A DNA stretch of 64,000 bases from Effrenium voratum (taxonomy: Eukaryota > Sar > Dinophyceae > Suessiales > Symbiodiniaceae): positions 777,643 to 841,642 of the forward strand of contig CAUJNA010002979.1 of the NCBI GenBank assembly GCA_963377175.1, in the 5' to 3' direction. The translations under genes were made by a program, and so were the position numbers. How positions within the stretch are numbered: the first letter of the stretch is position 1; every line of letters starts with the position of its first letter. Below are positions 1-11,109 of this stretch, one piece after another. The notes under the pieces were generated by a model. The model was not told the DNA's origin. It saw only the letters and a program-made list of their open reading frames with translations, and did not search any database.

Positions 1-2720
1 GCATCTTCAATCAGGTCGCAACAATGATGATGCGATGATGAGCATGTCATCATCACCCATGGTGACTGCGCACCCTCTGCATCTCCAATCGGCTCTAACG
101 TCACCCTTGAAACGTATATAAGAAGATATAAGCACGACAAGGATTATGATGTGATATACTGACAAGCATGTCATCATCATCATCGTCGTCATCATCGTCG
201 TCATCATCGTCATCATCATCGTCATCCTGGTTGATAACCATCATCGTGCATCCTTTGCATCACCAACAGTCGTGATGATAATCATGACTGCGCGCCCTCT
301 GCGTCTCCAATCGGCTCTAACGTCATCATCATCATCGTCGTCATCATCGTCGTCATCATCGTCATCTATCATCATCATCGTCATCATCATCGTCATCATC
401 ATCATCATCATCATCGTCATCATCATCGTCATCATCATGGATGATAACCATCATCGTGCATCCTCTGCATCACCAACAGTCATGATGATACTCATGACTA
501 CGCACCCTCTGCATTTCCAATCGGCTCTAACGTCACCCTTGAAACGTAAATAAGAAGATATAAGCACGACAAGGATTATGATGTGAGAAACTGACAAGCG
601 TGTCATCATCATCATCGTCGTCATCATCGTCGTCATCATCGTTCGTCATCGTCATCCTGGTTGATAACCATCATCGTGCATCCTCTGCATCACCAGCAGT
701 CATGACGATAATCACATCTACGCACCCTCTGCATCTTCAATCAGGTCGCAACAATGATGATGCGGCATGTCATCATCATCATCATCGTCATCATCGTCAT
801 CATCATGGATGATAACCATCATCGTGCATCCTCTGCATCACCAACAGTCGTGATGATAATCACGACTGCGCACCCTCTGCATCTCCAATCGGCTCTAACG
901 TCACCCTTGAAACGTATATAAGAAGATATAAGCACGACAAGGATTATGATGTGATACATCATCGTCGTCATCATCGTCATCATCATCGTCATCCTGGTTG
1001 ATAACCATCATCGTGCATCCTTTGTATCACCAAAGGTCCAATCGGCTCTAACGTCATCATCATCATCGTCGTCATCATCGTCGTCATCATCGTCATCTAT
1101 CATCATCATCGTCATCATCATCGTCATCATCATCATCATCGTTATCATCATCGTCATCATCATGGATGATAACCATCATCGTGCATCCTCTGCATCACCA
1201 ACAGTCATGATGATACTCATGACTACGCACCCTCATCATCGTCGTCATCATCGTCGTCATCATCGTCATCATCATCGTCATCCTGGTTGATAACCATCAT
1301 CGTGCATCCTCTGCATCACCAGCAGTCATGACGGTAATCACATCTACGCATCCCCTGCATCTTCAATCAGGTCGCAACAATGATGATGTGATGATGAGCA
1401 TGTCATCATCACCCATATCGTCACCATCATCGTCATCGTCATCATCATCATCGTCATCATCATCGTCATCATCATGGATGATAACCATCATCGTGCATCC
1501 TCTGCATCACCAACAGTCGTGATGATAATCACGACTGCGCACCCTCTGCATCTCCAATCGGCTCTAACGTCACCCTTGAAACGTGTATAAGAAGATATAA
1601 GCACGACAAGGATTATGATGTGATATACTGACAAGCGTGTCATCACCATCATCGTCGTCATCATCGTCGTCATAGCACGACAACGATTATGTATGATACA
1701 AGCGTGTCATCATCATCATCGTCGTCATCATCGTCGTCATCATCGTCATCATCATCGTCTTCCTGGTTGATAACCATCATCGCGCATCCTCAGCATCACC
1801 AGCAGTCATGACGATAATCACATCTACGCATCCTCTGCATCTTCAATCAGGTCGCAACAATGATGATGTGATGATGAGCATGTCATCATCACCATGGTGG
1901 TGATTATTGTCATCATCATCGTCATCATCATCATCGTCATCATCGTCATCATCATCGTTGTCATCATGGATGATAACCATCATCGTGCATCCTCTGCATC
2001 ACCAGCAGTCATGATGATAACCATGTCTACGCATCCTCTGCATCTCCAATCAGGTCACAACGCTGACGTCATCATCGTCATCATCAATATCATCATCGTC
2101 AGCATCACCAACATCACCGTTGTCATCATGGACGATAACCATCATCGTGCATCTTCTGCATCACCAACAGTCATGATGATAGTCATGACTACGCACCCTC
2201 TGCATCTCCAATCGGCTCTATCGCCCTTGAAACGTATGTATACAAAGAGGTAAGAACGACAACATCATGTCTACGCATCCTCTGCATCTTCAATCAGCTC
2301 GCAACAATGATGATGTGATGATGAGCATGTCATCATCACCATGGTGGTGATTATCGCCATCATCATCGTCGTCATCATCATCGTCGTCATCGTCATCATC
2401 ACCGATGATAAACATCATCGTGCATCCTCTGCATCACCAACAGTCATGATGATAGTCATGACTACGCACCCTCTGCATCTCCAATCGGCTCTATCGCCCT
2501 TGAAACGAGATAAGAACGACAACATCATGTCTACGCATCCTCTGCATCTTCAATCACGCAACAATGATGATGTGATGATGAGCATGTCATCATCACCATG
2601 GTGGTGATTATCGTCATCATCATCGTCATCATCGTCATCATCACCGTTGTAATCATGGATGTCGTGCATCCTCTGCATCACCAACAGTCATGATGATAAT
2701 CATGACTACGCTCCCTTCCC
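1..2720. repeat. Complex trinucleotide minisatellite
   Basis: The block is built from CAT/CGT trinucleotide runs alternating with unique-looking segments that recur many times, such as 'ATCGTGCATCCTCTGCATCA', 'ACGTCACCCTTGAAACGT' and 'AGCACGACAAGGATTATG'. The composite units are about 150-300 bp, head to tail, with internal deletions. Open frames through it translate to poly-Ser, poly-Met/Thr or poly-Ile and are an artefact of the triplet repeat. I see no gene. From 2700 to about 2890 the sequence is unique, with nothing recognisable. Confidence 0.93.
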
Positions 2721-2897
2721 GTGCGCCTCCCCCTTTGAGGAGAAGGGGTCGGCGGATAATGTCAAAATCCATGCAAATCCGTGCAAAATCGTGCAAAACA
2801 AGCTAGGCCACCTGAGCGCGCACATACAAGCTGCTCTTCGCGTTGCGCTTGCGAGGGTCGTAGCACAACTCTTTCGGTAAAGCGACGCCGAGGGTGT

Positions 2898-3190
2898 TGG
2901 AATTGTTCAGCGGGACAGCTGTCGCGCTTTCCAAGCAGCCGGGTGGGAGGTGACTTCCTTAGACCTTGAATCGAAGTTCCAACCCGACATTTGCTGCGAC
3001 ATTTTGCTGTGGGATTTTTGCGCTACCTTTTCGCCCGGTTACTTTCAATTCGGGATGCATCGCCCGTTTGCACCGAGTATTCTGGAGCACGAACTACGAG
3101 ACCTCGCGACTTCTCGAAGGCGATGCGCTTGTCCTTCGAACCATGGGAGCCGTGGCCCCCGCTGCGCTGCTCTACGATGCCTTCCGTCTA
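2898..3190 (+). pseudogene. PLV cytosine methyltransferase remnant
   Basis: This is a heavily mutated relative of the methyltransferase at 35557-36198. Motif I survives as LELFSGT near 2901. It is followed by an in-frame stop, then by stretches matching the 'DIL.WDYRA' and 'EGDALVLR' regions in shifting frames. The catalytic region (SPVCTEYS in the intact copy) is degraded to a frame-shifted 'SPVCTEYSGA' around 3061-3093. It is clearly non-functional. It abuts a fibre-gene remnant on the opposite strand, but convergent rather than divergent as in the intact copy, so the piece has been rearranged. Confidence 0.6.
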
Positions 3191-3194
3191 CTCA

Positions 3195-4650
3195 CGCATC
3201 GCAACGATAGGCTTACAAAGCTTGCGAGAGGCTGCGGCGCCGGAGACTGTGCCGAGCTCGTCATGTCGCCGCAGACCGCCTGCGTGCCTGTGGACACGTT
3301 GCCCACCGTGGTGAAGTTCCCGGCGTTGGCCGTGTTGTTGACCTGCGCGGTGAGCCCGTCAGGTCCGTTACTGACTCCCTCGAAGGCTGAGGCCCTGATC
3401 TGCATGCTGTACGGTCCAGCGCCCGCCAGCAGTGACGCTCAGGTGTCGTCGTTGGCCAGCGCAGAGAGAGAGGAGCCACGAAATGCAGGTTGCGAACGGC
3501 GTTGCTTCCGCGAACAAGATTCCAAGCGTGAAGCCCGCCCAGCCCGGCGTGTTAACAATTCCGCCGCTGCCGGAAAGCTGCACGGCGGCGAGCTCCGCGA
3601 GAATTGCGTCGAGGGCGCTCTGGAGCGTGGTCTCGCTGGCGGAGAGCGCGGCGTTCGTGGCGTATGAGGCCAGCAGCGCCGTGTCGGCCTTGGAGGCTTG
3701 CAGCGCCGAGATGCCGGTGTCCCGGCTAGCAAGCTGCGCTGCGATGAAGGCCTCGGTGGCGAGACCCAGCAAGGCATTTACAATCTTCGTATCTACGTCC
3801 AGCGGCGTGTCCAACCCGTCCACCGTGGAGAGCAGGGAGGCCAGCTCGCTTGCGTCCGCCTTGCCGAGGAGGGCGGCGTCCAGGGCTGCCGTGGTGACAG
3901 CATCCAAGAGGGCTGTCGCTATCTTAGAGTCCACCGCCGAGGAAGTGTCCACGGCCGACTGCGGGGCGTAAGCGGTCAGGGCGCTGGCGTCTGCCTTGGA
4001 GGCTGCCCCAAGATGGAGCGTCTCGGCTCGCGAGCTCGGAGGCCAGCGCCGCGGCGGTGACGGCCCCCAGGAGAGCGTTGGCCACCTGGTGTCTACCTCG
4101 GCGTGATCCTCGCCGCTATGTCTAGCAAGGCTGGTCCACCACCGTCTTGAGGCCGTAGTTGGCAGCCACCGTGGCCAGCGTGGCGTTGTTGGCCGAGGCG
4201 ATGGAACCGTTCATGGCCGCCGTGGTGCTGTAGTTGGACAGCTTCAGGTCCACTGAGTCGTGGCCACCACGCCCTCCAGCACGTCGAAGGCTGACTGGTC
4301 TGCCTTGTTCGAGAGGCCCGTGGTCAGCGAGCTCTGCAGCGCTACGCTGCTCCCGTGCGCAGCTACCTGTCCGTCCGTGGTGGCCAGGGCCGCTGCCGTG
4401 GCGAGGGGTGCGATTGCCGGCGCCAGCGCGCTGCTTTCCAGCTTTGAGGCTAGCTCTGCGGTGACTCGGTCGTCCAGCGACTGGATGGCGGCTGCGTTGT
4501 TGCCGGAGGCTGTCGTGTTCACGGCCAGGTCTGTTACTTGCGCGTAGGGCGTCAGAGCGAGGGCCAGCTGCCCTGCGGTGACGCGTGTGCCGTCAGTTAC
4601 CTCTCCGTTGTCCAGGACCTCCGGGACGTTCCCGGTGACAGGTCCTTCAA
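3195..4650 (-). pseudogene. PLV tail-fibre-like gene remnant (N-terminal part)
   Basis: The minus strand matches the alanine-rich N-terminal half of the fibre proteins at 35469-32121 and 30761-26955: 'VDTKI.NALLGLATEAF', 'ETTLQSALDAILAEL' and 'AIQSLDDRVTAELASKL'. The first residues lie near 4650, where MFEGPVTG has decayed. Frameshifts occur near 4010-4130 and 4255. Most of the middle and the S74 end are missing: the copy jumps from the coiled repeats to a short 'NNTANAGNFTTVG' segment at 3290-3340. The upstream hairpin at 4668-4700 matches the one before the copy at 30761. Non-functional. Confidence 0.75.
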
Positions 4651-4667
4651 CATGCTTTACATATGTT

Positions 4668-4700
4668 TTCGCCGACGCCTGTGACTAAGGTGTCGGCGAA
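4668..4700. promoter_or_regulatory. Inverted repeat upstream of fibre gene
   Basis: Arms of 13 bp (TTCGCCGACGCCT at 4668-4680 and its complement at 4688-4700, one mismatch) sit just upstream of the fibre start. The same position before the copy at 30761 has a perfect 13 bp inverted repeat (30778-30811), so this is an ancestral feature of the element. A promoter or mRNA 5' hairpin role is inference. Confidence 0.5.
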
Positions 4701-4784
4701 GAGCTTACCGCTTCTTACACCGCGCCGGGCCCGATTCCTGCCGCAGCGCAGTTGAGTGCCAATCAGTCCGAATTCCTTCACTCG

Positions 4785-5355
4785 CTACAGGACCGGTGTC
4801 ACTTGTGGCAGACTCCGTCTCTGTCGCGAGTTAGTCGAGCCGTGCCGGAGAGCGTCACCAGCTGATAGGCTATCAGGTGGATGAACGCGTCCGCCATCGT
4901 ACCGTCGAGCGCCTTGAAAGTGAACCGCCCACACGGCCGATGTCGATGTTGCGCACCGTGTCGTCGTAAGTACCCGCAAGGATCGAGAGGAAGTGGAAGT
5001 GCTCCGAGGCTCCTTTCATGGGGTTGTGAGGGTACTGCAGGCTGCCCAGCTGCATCTGAGACTCCAGGAGGCTGTCCTCCTGCCTGGCCGCACCGATGGG
5101 GGCACGTCCTGCCCGGGTTGGCCAGCAGGTGGATCTTAGAGCCCGCGTCGTTGTCCCAAAAAGTCACTGACGTTGTGCTCCGCCACGCCCGGAGGCACCG
5201 TGGACTGCTGCGTGTGCACCGTGGGGTAGCTGAACACGAGGGACCTTCCTGAGAGGAGCACTCGGTTGAAGGACTCGACCAGCGCCGAGTCCAAGACGAC
5301 CTGGGAGGCCAGGACTCGGACGTTCTGGATCTCGAAGTCGGTGCTCAGCGTGGCT
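4785..5355 (-). pseudogene. PLV major capsid protein, C-terminal fragment
   Basis: Reading on the minus strand from 5355, the piece begins at 'STDFEIQNVRVLASQ' and runs through 'PTVHTQQS', 'GSLQYPHNPMKGASEHF' and 'GTYDDTVRNIDIGRV' to 'AYQLVTLSG' near 4860. It crosses several frames. It corresponds to about the last 60% of the capsid gene at 42551-43459. At 5356 it is cut against a gene c fragment on the other strand, so the junction is a rearrangement. The 4700-4785 gap is degraded element sequence. Confidence 0.75.
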
Positions 5356-5621
5356 CCCCGAAACGGCGGGGTCCCCCTGGGAGCAAGAACAAACCGAAGC
5401 AGGACGTGCCTACTGAGCCGGCTGCTCCAAAGCGCAAGCCAAAGCCGCCTCCACTTGAGACGGCGCCGGCGGAGGCACCAGCAGAGGCGCCGGCTGAGGC
5501 ACCGGCACCGGCTGAGGCACCACCGGAGGCGCCTCAGCTCACAAGAGAGCAGCAGCGCGCCCTGCGCATGCTGGAGAGGCAGTCCGCTTATGACCGGCTG
5601 ACCACAGGCGCAAGGTACTAG
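5356..5621 (+). pseudogene. PLV gene c (AT-hook, Pro/Ala-rich protein), 5' truncated
   Basis: The first codons read KRRGPPGSKNKPKQD, a damaged form of the AT-hook 'KRRGRPLGSKN' in the intact gene at 13226-13603. A Pro-Ala-Glu repeat (EAPAEAPAEAPAPAEAP) and the conserved tail 'LTREQQRALRMLERQSAYDRLTTGA' region follow. The start codon and about 45 residues are missing because a capsid fragment on the other strand joins at 5356. The gene d copy follows 13 bp later, as in the intact cassette. Confidence 0.7.
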
Positions 5622-5634
5622 TGTAAAAAGCAGG

Positions 5635-6346
<712 letters not shown>

Positions 6347-6436
6347 AGACATTGAGGCTGCTTAAAAAAAAATAAAAACCCTCCTGGGGGAGAGTTTATT
6401 TTGCACGGTTTTGCACGGTTTTGCGCTCAAAAAAAT

Positions 6437-6701
6437 GCTATTAGTCCAGGGCCTACGCAAATGTAGGCTTGGACTAATAGCTTTGGCACGGTTTTGCGCT
6501 GCAAAATGCTATTCCTCCAGGGCCTACGCAAATGTAGGCCCTGTAAGAATAGCTCGTTTTGCACGGTTTTGCGCTGAAAAAATGCTATTAGTCCAGTGCC
6601 TACGTAAATGTAGGCACTGGACTAATAGCTTTTGCACGGTTTTGCGCCACAAAAACACTATTCTTCCAGGGTCTGTTTGATATAGGGCCTAGAAGAATAG
6701 T
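6437..6701 (+). promoter_or_regulatory. Array of four long hairpins upstream of the capsid gene
   Basis: Four inverted repeats of 45-46 bp lie about 73 bp apart: 6437-6481, 6508-6553, 6584-6629 (perfect 20 bp arms, 6-base loop) and 6657-6701. Outer arms are CTATTAGTCCA or CTATTCTTCCA, inner arms GGCCTAC or a variant, and loops are GCAAAT-like. They are separated by 'TTTTGCACGGTTTTGCGC'. The array lies between gene e remains and the capsid start at 6743. The capsid copy at 15381 has a related three-hairpin array in the same place. A transcript-processing, promoter or packaging role is inference. Confidence 0.7.
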
Positions 6702-6742
6702 TTTTCCTTCGCCGTACGAGTCAAAATGCGTGTACACAAAGC

Positions 6743-7730
6743 ATGGAGGTAGTCACCGCCGGAGCCCAGGATGAGCTGATGCAGAGCCTGGACAAGCTGA
6801 AAACAAGCAACACCAGCTCCGCGTGACAGCTCTCTAGTCTGCCGCATCCCGCTGACCAGCGGCACGTCCTTACAACCCCGAGTCCATCAAGATCGCCTTC
6901 TGCGTCAGGAACACGGACGGCACCAACCCGCTGGCCCCAGCCACGCCAACCCCGCCTGCTTCGTCCAGCACGTCCAGGTCTTCGCCAACGGCAGGCTGCG
7001 ACATCAACTACTACGGCCGCACCGTGGCCGCGCACCTGCTGAAGGGCAGAGAGAACAACCGCAACAAGGCCATAGAGGTTTCGACAAAGTGAACGACCCG
7101 CGCATCGCCGCGCGGTGCCCAGGGCGGCTACGCACGTGGTGGGCATTCTGCGCTGCGGAAAGATGCTGCCGCCGCAGCTGAACCTGGTGATAGAAATTGA
7201 AGTTTGCGGCGCCACAACTGCGCTGTGGTCCGAGAACGCCGGGGCGCCCGGGGCCACGCTGAGTACCGACTTTGAGATCCAGTCGAGTTCTGGCCCAGGT
7301 CGTCCTGGACTCTGCGCTGGTGGAGTCCTTCAACCGCGTGCTCCTCCGAAAGGTCCCTTGGAGCACACGGCACGCGCGCCTTCACTGGGCGCGTGTGACC
7401 TTTTGGGACAACGACGACGGGGCAGGCCCCATCGGCGCGGCCAGGCAGGAGGACAGCCAGTACCCTCACAACCCATGAAGGGAGCCTCGGACTTCCACTT
7501 CCTCCGTCCTTGCGGGCACCACGACGCACGGTGCGCAACATCAACATCGGCTACCTGCGCCACAGTCATTGCCGGCTTTCCCACCGGCGCGTGCCCAAGA
7601 TGCGTGGTGTCACACCCGCTTGGGCGACCTTGCCCGGTTCACCTTCCAGGGCCTGGACGGCATGACGGACCTGTTCATCCACCTAGAGCCTACCAGCTCT
7701 CCGCACGGGCGTCTCTGTGCTTGACTACAA
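6743..7730 (+). pseudogene. PLV major capsid protein, degraded copy
   Basis: ATG at 6743 gives MEVVTAGAQDELMQSLDK, the same N-terminus as the copy at 15381. Homology then runs through 'YYGRTVA', 'RKMLPPQLNLVIEIE', 'QVVLDSALVESFNRVLL' and 'TFWDNDDGA' to a C-terminal 'VLDYK' near 7730, but with many small deletions and frame changes. The equivalent of about 100 residues around 7350-7400 (the 'PTVHTQQS' region) is missing. Family evidence is given under 42551-43459. Non-functional. Confidence 0.75.
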
Positions 7731-7732
7731 AA

Positions 7733-7860
7733 GGCCCGGTGTCCCTCTGCATCATTTTTAATGCAGCGTGACACCCTTTTGAATGCGCCGCAAAAACGGC
7801 AAAAAAAGGCCCGGCGCCACTCTGCTTCATTTTTAATGCAGAGTGGCACCGCTTGAACGC
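7733..7860 (+). terminator. Two hairpins after the capsid stop
   Basis: Two similar stem-loops follow the capsid end. The first has arms around CTCTGCAT..ATGCAG at 7743-7775. The second, with 10 bp arms GCCACTCTGC..GCAGAGTGGC, spans about 7816-7848. Each is embedded in 'AAAAGGCCCGG' and A-rich sequence, as a tandem duplication of about 75 bp. A hairpin also follows the capsid stop at 43475-43514. A role in 3'-end formation is inferred from position. Confidence 0.45.
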
Positions 7861-7894
7861 GCCCAAAAAACGAGAAAAGAGGCCCTCATCTCGT

Positions 7895-8140
7895 AGAGGA
7901 CTCCCATCAGGCGCGCTGGTGTGCAAGGTGGACGTGGTGGGAGCCCGGCAACTTCCAGGACGACGAGAGTGGGACTTTGCAACACACCACCTGGAGGACG
8001 AGCAGGCATCGACAACATGATCATCTTCCAGAAGCCCTTTCCGCCCCCGCACCGTGAGAGCCAGCTGCAGCGCGCCGTTAAGGGGCGCCAAGGCAAGCAC
8101 GTCAAGTGCAAGATCGACTTGGAGCTGCTTGTTGGCTGCT
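7895..8140 (+). pseudogene. PLV gene i remnant
   Basis: Matches to the protein at 44210: 'EDSHQ.ALVCKVDV' (7900-7935), 'PGNFQDD' (7945-7970) and 'IDNMIIFQKPFPPP' (8010-8050). The last part continues 'HRESQLQRAVKGRQG' to about 8140 and shows what the original C-terminus may have been, because the 44210 copy is cut there by repeats. Several frame changes and internal loss. Function unknown. Confidence 0.5.
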
Positions 8141-8159
8141 TCCGTGCGCGGCCACCTGT

Positions 8160-8322
8160 CGGTCCAGGGCCGCCGCCGTTGCTAGGCAATTGCCTGCTGT
8201 CCAGCTTTGTGATCTGTTGTCCAGGGACTGGATGGCAGCCGCGTTGTTGCCGGAGGCTGCCGTGTTCACCTAGAGCAGGGCCAGCTGCCCTGCGGTGACG
8301 TGCGTGCCGTCGTAGCCAAGGC
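8160..8322 (-). pseudogene. PLV fibre gene, short N-terminal fragment
   Basis: The minus strand matches the 'GQLALAL', 'AASGNNAAAIQSLD' and 'DSSALAPAIA' region of the fibre N-terminus (compare 30520-30700) with a stop and deletions. It marks the edge of PLV-derived sequence in this part of the window. Confidence 0.6.
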
Positions 8323-9500
8323 GCTTGTTGGACGTCAAACGTCCTTCGTGGCATTCCGGCCGTTCGGAGAAGTTTCCTTGTAATCCTCGTGATTCGGTGT
8401 GTTTGACACACACCTCTCACAGGCGTCACCGCTTTGAAAGCGAGGCCCGCACCAGGCCCGCACCAGGCCCGCACCAGGCCCGCAGCAGGGTTTTTTTTCG
8501 GATGTGACTAATTTGATTTGACCGATGGCCCGGTCAAAAGCGAGAGCGCACGGCCGAAATTTTCGGTAAACTGTCGAAAATTTCGACAGCTCGAAAAGCA
8601 CAAGTGGCAACTTGTGTTTTTCGAAGTGGGTTTGTTTCAATGCGTTCCAGGCGAGAGGTGCGGCAGGTGGCTGGGCTTCTATGCCGGGATGATCAGGAGG
8701 TGTTTTGGGAATTTCGCATTGTGACATTGGTGCCACCAATGTCAAGGAATCCCTCGGCTCCGAAGGCTCAAGTGGCACTTGTGTTCTTGAAGCCTCCACG
8801 CGCGCCTCTGCAGAAAGTGCCTGACATCCTCACAAAAATGTCGAGGTTGTCCCCCCACAGACAACTTTCCTGGGAAGAATTCTGACCTTGGCGCGGGCGG
8901 GAGGCTTCTATGCCAGGCAGGTAGGTGGCGCGCTAGGTATCGAAGCCTCCGATGCCGGGCAGGAATGTGATGCTCGAAAGCACAAGTGGCACTTGTGCTT
9001 TTGAAGTGCCTCGGAACTGGAAACAGGCACCAACCATTTTTTGGTTGCTGCCCGCGTGGAGTTCCGCGTGGAGTTCCCCTCAATCCTCGGGTGACAACAG
9101 GATTGAAGGAGGCAATCCTGGGGTGACAACGGATTGAAGGAGGCAATCCTGGGGTGACAACAGGATTGAAGGGGGCCTCGCAGCCATTGGCAAAAAAAGC
9201 GTGCTGCAGTCCTCCCCCCGCGGGAGGGAATTTTTCCTGGGAAGAATCCCGACCTTGGCGTGGCAGGCTGGAGGCTTCTATGCCGGGCAGGTGGCGCGGC
9301 CGGGAGGCTTCTATGCCGGGCAGGTTCGCCGAAACTGTCGGGTTAGACGAAGTTTCGATTTTTTTTTCCTGGGAAGAATCCCGACCTTGGCGCGGGCTCG
9401 GCAGGAGGCTTCTATGCCGGGCAGGTGGCGCGGCCGGGAGGCTTCGATGCCAGGCAGGTGGTGCGGCCGGGCTTCTATGCCAGGCGCGGCAGGCACCAAG
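8323..9500. repeat. Interspersed palindromic repeats, no gene
   Basis: No convincing gene. The stretch holds: a CCAGGCCCGCA direct repeat ending in a T-run (8440-8495), also present at 59385-59475; the palindrome CTGTCGAAAATTTCGACAG (8571-8589); GCACAAGTGGCACTTGTGC (about 8984-9002) with relatives at 8768 and 8600; a 37 bp tandem repeat built of CAGGATTG and CAATCCTG (9075-9180); and at least six copies of 'GGCTTCTATGCCGGGCAGGTG'-like sequence (8670-9480). The same families recur, inverted, at 44500-45440. Confidence 0.75.
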
Positions 9501-9514
9501 CCGCCGAACCCTCA

Positions 9515-9945
9515 CAGTCCCCCGGGTCCTTGCTATACGTGCTATGTGCTTTATGGGTCTCACAAGGCAAGCTACTGAACATCCACTCTTCCCGGGTCCT
9601 TGCTATATGTACTATATGTGCTATATGGCTCTTACAAGGCAAGCCGCTGAACATCCACTCTCCCCCGGGTCCTTGCTATATGTACTATATGTGCTATATG
9701 GCCCTATATAGCACATATACTGCAGATTTTCGCGCGTACAGAATAATATAGCACACATATAGTACATATAGCAAGTGGGGGTTCAGCGGCTTGGCGTGTA
9801 AGACCCATATAGCACATAGCACATATAGCAAGGACCCGGGGGAGAGTGGAGGTTCCGCGGCTTGGCGTGTAAGACCCATATAGCACATATAGCGCATATA
9901 GCAAGGAGCCCGGGGACTGTGGGGGTTCAGCGGCTTGGCGCACTC
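9515..9945. repeat. Large inverted repeat of 'CCCGGGTCCTTGCTATA' units
   Basis: Three direct units of about 75 bp (9520-9700) contain CCCGGGTCCTTGCTATA plus TATATGTGCTATATGG. They are mirrored by two or three units in opposite orientation (9745-9935), around a centre near 9710-9740 made of alternating TATA/GCACATA sequence. Open frames across it (YVLYVLYG-type peptides) are artefacts. Confidence 0.8.
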
Positions 9946-9996
9946 TGAATCAAATCGTGGGGGGAGTTCAACGCAGGGAATCCTTGCATTCCCCAC

Positions 9997-10493
9997 CTCT
10001 CTCTTTAGAGGGGGTTTCCCAAATGGATTCTATTCTACCTGAGAGGCTCCTAGCACTCGTCCGTCCAGCATTTGACCTCGTCCTGCAAAGGATTCGAAGT
10101 CTAAAACGCTGCGTGCAGGCGTATGGCTGCAAAATAGTGACCCCTAGATATGCGCCGCAATTTGGCTCCAGGTTGCATTTCAAGCGATGTCAAGCTTTGC
10201 CAAAGGAAACCCCTTTTCCCTTTTTTTTTTCGGGGACCCCTTTTCTTGGGACCCCTTGTTTTCTGTTTTTTTTGTTTTTTTTCTTAGCCCTGCAAAGGTT
10301 GGCTCGCTTGAAATGCAACCTGGAGCCAAATTGCAAGCATATCTAGGGGTCACTATTTTGCAGCCACACGCCTGCACGCAGCGTTTTAGACTTCGAATCC
10401 TTCGCAGGACGAGGTCAAATGCTGGACGGACGAGTGCTAGGAGCCTCTCAGATAGAATAGAATCCATTTGGGAAACCCCCTCTAAAGAGAGAG
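9997..10493. mobile_element. Fold-back (long inverted repeat) element
   Basis: Arms of about 190 bp (9997-10187 and 10304-10493) are nearly exact reverse complements. They begin CTCTCTCTTTAGAGGGGG at both outer ends and meet at a 116 bp T-rich spacer. The right end sits inside the integrase remnant, which resumes at 10495. No coding capacity. The layout fits a non-autonomous fold-back/MITE-type element. Part of the arm ('CTTCGCAGGAC.AGGTC') recurs at 36610-36630. Confidence 0.75.
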
Positions 10494-10494
10494 C

Positions 10495-11109
10495 GCGCCA
10501 GGTCCTTCTTCAGCGTCTGGTTCCCCGGTCCACGGCCGTGGCGTTGCGGTCCTCGGGCGCTTCGTTCGGTGCACGGCTTCCGCGGGCAGCTCCCGGTTCA
10601 GCGTGGCGAACTCGTTGCCCAGGTCGGTCGTGACCACGAAGTTGTCGTCCCCCGTCAGCTCCTGCGTGGCACGCTTGGTGGCCCGGCCGACCGGCGTTCC
10701 ACGGCAGCCTCCCAGGTGAAGACGACCGCCAAGCCATACTTCGTCTTCCCCCGGGTGTTCTGGCTGAAGTCGATGAGGTCGGCCTGCAGCCAGTTGTTCG
10801 GCCCCTCGGCGGCCGACTTGCCCAGCGCACGCGGCCGGGGCGCTTGCATCTGCCGGCCCACGTCGGCCTTCAGCGCCTCGAAGGCCATGGCCTGCGTCAC
10901 GTCAAGGTCCCTCAGCCCCCGCTGGGCCTGCCAGGCTTCCAACTCGTCCAGCCGGACCTGGAAGCCCTTGCGCACCCCCCAGAGCACGCTGGTGAGGTGC
11001 GAGTAGTCAAGCGTGATCATCTCCGTGCCGTCGCTCCACCTGGCAGTGCCCGTCAGGTTCTTCCACTTCGTTCCTGCGAAGTCGTTCGAGGCGAAGCCCA
11101 GCCTCAGGT
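10495..11109 (-). pseudogene. Outer PLV: fibre C-terminus joined to integrase remnant
   Basis: From 11109 downward the minus strand codes for the S74-domain end of the fibre ('DLRLGFAS', 'GTEMITLDYSHLTSVLWGV', 'GFQVRLDELE'). It then passes in frame into the integrase: 'LDVTQAMAFEALKAD', 'RPRALGKSAAEGPNNWLQ', the first catalytic Asp in 'LQADLIDFSQ', and later 'VTTDLGNEF'. The stretch between the two Asp motifs has deletions and frameshifts, and the 3' end is cut by the fold-back element. It is the downstream half of the gene whose upstream half lies at 32121-35469; the inner PLV separates them. Confidence 0.75.

Noticed and set aside
7..2607. Long open frames rich in Ser, Ile, Met/Thr or Asp in the first 2.6 kb
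   Set aside because: They are translations of CAT/CGT triplet repeats and appear in several frames at once. No protein-like sequence.
2659..2969. Coding region around 2.7-2.9 kb
   Set aside because: The open frames overlap each other, have no conserved motif, and end at the methyltransferase remnant.
6437..6701. CRISPR array
   Set aside because: Repeats are palindromes with similar spacers, not unique spacers. No cas genes, and the context is eukaryotic.
9515..9945. Small repeat proteins (YVLCAIWV-type)
   Set aside because: They are translation of inverted TATATGTGCTATATGG repeats. The same peptide appears on both strands.
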